Made by a program: the position numbers and the translations under genes
From: Bacteroidales bacterium UBA1204
GTDB lineage: Bacteria > Bacteroidota > Bacteroidia > Bacteroidales > F082
Direction: 5' to 3'
Length of the DNA: 8,895 bases
NCBI GenBank assembly: GCA_002310075.1
Contig: DBXU01000016.1
Span: forward strand, 3,265-12,159
The notes under the pieces: model-generated
What the model was told of the DNA's origin: nothing
The model's input: only the letters and a program-made list of their open reading frames with translations
The model's database searches: none
In this document: in pieces, positions 7,370 to 8,895 of the stretch
How the letters are laid out: every line of letters begins with the position of its first letter
Position numbering within the stretch: the first letter of the stretch is position 1

Positions 7370-7377
7370 TATTTTTG
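7370..7377 (+). promoter_or_regulatory. Bacteroidota -7 box for the second lipoprotein gene
   Basis: TATTTTTG matches TAnnTTTG exactly and is 21 bases before the ATG at 7399. The surrounding leader (run of A, box, CCCT, then AAATC) closely parallels that of the first lipoprotein gene. An earlier in-frame ATG at 7351 lies upstream of this box and so would not be in a transcript from it. Confidence 0.5.
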
Positions 7378-7398
7378 CCCTTCCAAATCCATTGTAAA

Positions 7399-8424
7399 AT
7401 GAGAAGACTATTTCCATCACTATTTTTCTTGCTTTTGGTGTTGGGCTTTACTGCCTGCAGCACTGATGTCGAACTCTACGCCGACTATAAGGACATCCCG
7501 ATTGTTTACGGATTAATCGATGTGACACAAGACACAAACTATATCCGTATCAATAGGGCTTTTTCGGGCAGCAACGAAAGCTCTGTCAACGCCAACGAAG
7601 TGGCTCTGATCGAGGATTCTTGCAACTACCCTGGCAAGCTTGATGCTCGCATCTATGAATACAAGAACGTGTTTGGCAGCAATTATACTCCTACAGGTGC
7701 GTCAGTTGTTCTCGACACTATGACGCTTCATAATAAGCAAGAAGGTGTTTTCTATGCCCCTGATCAGAAAGTGTATTACACCACCGACAAAAACTTTTTC
7801 AAAGTCAATACTGCAAATGCCCGGTATAAATACAAGCTGGTGGTTTTGAAACATCAAGACACTGTTTCGGCAGAAACAGGCTTGGTGGGTGGTGAGAATT
7901 TTGATATTGTCACTACATCGGTGAATTTTTACCCCACTTCTACTAATGTTGGCAAAGTTAAGTTTAGATCTGCATACAATGCCATAGTCTATGAAGTGAA
8001 GATGGTATTCAACTATAAGGAAAAGAAACCGGGGCAACCCATGACTAACAAACAGGTCAGCTGGTCATCGGGTGCCATTAATGCCGACGATCTTGATATT
8101 GAGAACAGTGTTTACTATGTAAATTATGCTCAAACAAGGCTGTTTACCGAGTTGGCCTCCCGAATTGGAGGAGACACCATCAATGTGGAGCGCTATATAG
8201 GCAAATTCAATATCATCGTGGCTGCAGGAGGAGAGGAGTTTTACAATTACGTACAAGTCAACGCTCCCAATGGCGGCTTTAACCAAACCATTCCAGAATA
8301 CACCAACGTGCATGGAGGCTTTGGTGTATTCTCGTCCCGCATCAACATAATGAAGGAAGTTGGTCTTTCTCAAAGGACTCAAGCTGAATTATATGGTATG
8401 AACTGGGGATTCAGGCAAAGGTAA
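7399..8424 (+). CDS. Lipoprotein of unknown function, second of a tandem pair (DUF4249-like?)
   Basis: A 341-residue predicted lipoprotein, paralogous to the gene just upstream. The signal peptide MRRLFPSLFFLLLVLGFTAC gives lipidated C20 (FTAC is a looser lipobox than the LASC of its neighbour). From that cysteine to the LDAR block, 44 of 65 residues are identical to the first copy, falling to patchy similarity in the middle. Similarity returns at IGGDT (257), AGGEE (276), GG-G-FSSR (306) and WGF (336). The frame is open back to an ATG at 7351, but the 16 extra residues would put a non-signal sequence ahead of the hydrophobic core and would start before the promoter box, so 7399 is preferred. 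The 64-base gap from the first copy contains its own promoter. mutA follows after 37 bases with no evident promoter or terminator between, so read-through into mutA is likely. Confidence 0.85.
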   Translation: MRRLFPSLFFLLLVLGFTACSTDVELYADYKDIPIVYGLIDVTQDTNYIRINRAFSGSNESSVNANEVALIEDSCNYPGKLDARIYEYKNVFGSNYTPTGASVVLDTMTLHNKQEGVFYAPDQKVYYTTDKNFFKVNTANARYKYKLVVLKHQDTVSAETGLVGGENFDIVTTSVNFYPTSTNVGKVKFRSAYNAIVYEVKMVFNYKEKKPGQPMTNKQVSWSSGAINADDLDIENSVYYVNYAQTRLFTELASRIGGDTINVERYIGKFNIIVAAGGEEFYNYVQVNAPNGGFNQTIPEYTNVHGGFGVFSSRINIMKEVGLSQRTQAELYGMNWGFRQR

Positions 8425-8461
8425 AAGGAATCAATATCAACAACAAGAATATCAATTTATT

Positions 8462-8895
8462 ATGGAAGAAAAAAAGAGACTCTTCGAGGAATTTCCTCCC
8501 GTGAGCACCCAGGAATGGGAAGCGGTGATCGAGAAAGACCTTAAAGGGGCAGATTACAACAAAAAACTGGTTTGGCGCACGGCCGAAGGTTTCAATGTGA
8601 AGCCTTATTACCGTGCCGAGAACCTGGCAGACATTCCTTGGACGGGTATGGCTCCCGACCAATTCCCTTACGTCCGCGGCAATAAACCCGAAGGCAACAC
8701 TTGGCTTGTCCGTCAGGACATCACCGTGAAGGATGTGCATGAGGCCAACAAGATTGCCCTCAACGCCATCAGCCGCGGTGCAAATAGCATCGGCTTCAAG
8801 CTGGAGTACGACAAGCCATACGACACCATCGCCATCTCAACGTTGCTCAACGGCATCGACCAGAAGGCAGTGGAGATCAACTTCTACAACAACAA
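8462..8895 (+). CDS. mutA: Methylmalonyl-CoA mutase small subunit, N-terminal part (3' partial)
   Basis: The start of the small (beta) subunit of adenosylcobalamin-dependent methylmalonyl-CoA mutase, which interconverts succinyl-CoA and (R)-methylmalonyl-CoA in the cytoplasm for propionate formation or use. The 144 complete codons in the window read without a stop to the edge. They begin MEEKKRLFEEFPPVSTQEWE, followed by EKDLKGADYNKKLVW at about 24-38 and GFNVKPYYRAENL from 43, the usual opening of Bacteroidota MutA proteins. The later VRQDI and ANKIALNAISRGANSIGF segments also fit. In this family the small subunit is structurally similar to MutB but does not carry the catalytic cofactor. The ATG at 8462 is the natural start, lying 37 bases after the lipoprotein stop. 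I expect the large subunit mutB beyond the window. Higher GC and more regular codon use than the lipoproteins suggest a conserved housekeeping gene. Confidence 0.9.
   Translation, partial: MEEKKRLFEEFPPVSTQEWEAVIEKDLKGADYNKKLVWRTAEGFNVKPYYRAENLADIPWTGMAPDQFPYVRGNKPEGNTWLVRQDITVKDVHEANKIALNAISRGANSIGFKLEYDKPYDTIAISTLLNGIDQKAVEINFYNN

Noticed and set aside
7361..7376. Small inverted repeat AAAAAT/ATTTTT between the two lipoprotein genes, considered as a terminator.
   Set aside because: The stem is six A-T pairs only and overlaps the promoter box, so it is more likely simple AT richness.
7351..7398. Longer form of the second lipoprotein starting at ATG 7351.
   Set aside because: The start lies upstream of the TAnnTTTG box, and the extra residues precede a complete lipoprotein signal that aligns with the first paralog from 7399.
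1..8895. Mobile element, defence system, CRISPR or RNA gene.
   Set aside because: No transposase or integrase motifs, repeated arrays, tRNA-like folds or rRNA sequence were found; all substantial stretches are explained by the listed genes.

Overview
The window looks like a chromosomal segment of a member of the Bacteroidota, most likely order Bacteroidales. The evidence is a type IX secretion (T9SS) C-terminal sorting domain, a DUF4476 protein, paired Bacteroidota-style lipoproteins, TAnnTTTG-type -7 promoter boxes, starts without clear Shine-Dalgarno sequences, and a Bacteroidota-type methylmalonyl-CoA mutase small subunit. No RNA gene, insertion sequence, CRISPR array or phage gene was seen. 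No gap between genes exceeds about 100 bases.

Layout. Positions 1-2844 (+) hold a two-gene redox operon. The first gene is a membrane-anchored poly-ferredoxin (NapH-like membrane half plus NapG-like ferredoxin half, 5' end cut by the window). Four bases later comes a Tat-signal lipoprotein aldo/keto reductase with two C-terminal 4Fe-4S motifs. A perfect inverted repeat at 2848-2887 ends this operon and also the convergent minus-strand genes. Positions 2886-6189 (-) hold a small secreted DUF4476 protein and, upstream of it, a large T9SS-exported multidomain protein. That large protein contains a peptide-N-glycosidase F (PNGase F)-like catalytic module with the known active-site acids conserved. 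A short divergent promoter region (6190-6290) separates this from a plus-strand run: two tandem paralogous lipoproteins (6291-7334 and 7399-8424), each with its own similar promoter and leader, then the start of methylmalonyl-CoA mutase small subunit (mutA, 8462 to the window edge).

How the parts may work together. The redox pair probably passes electrons between a membrane donor and the reductase, perhaps on the outer face of the cytoplasmic membrane because both carry Tat-like twin-arginine motifs. The T9SS protein is the most interesting gene: it is a credible secreted enzyme for removing N-glycans from glycoproteins, joined to lectin-like and Ig-like domains. The lipoprotein pair is of unknown function, with a loose resemblance to DUF4249-type proteins. 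mutA belongs to the succinate/propionate pathway and is probably adjacent to the lipoproteins by chance, although it may be co-transcribed with the second one.
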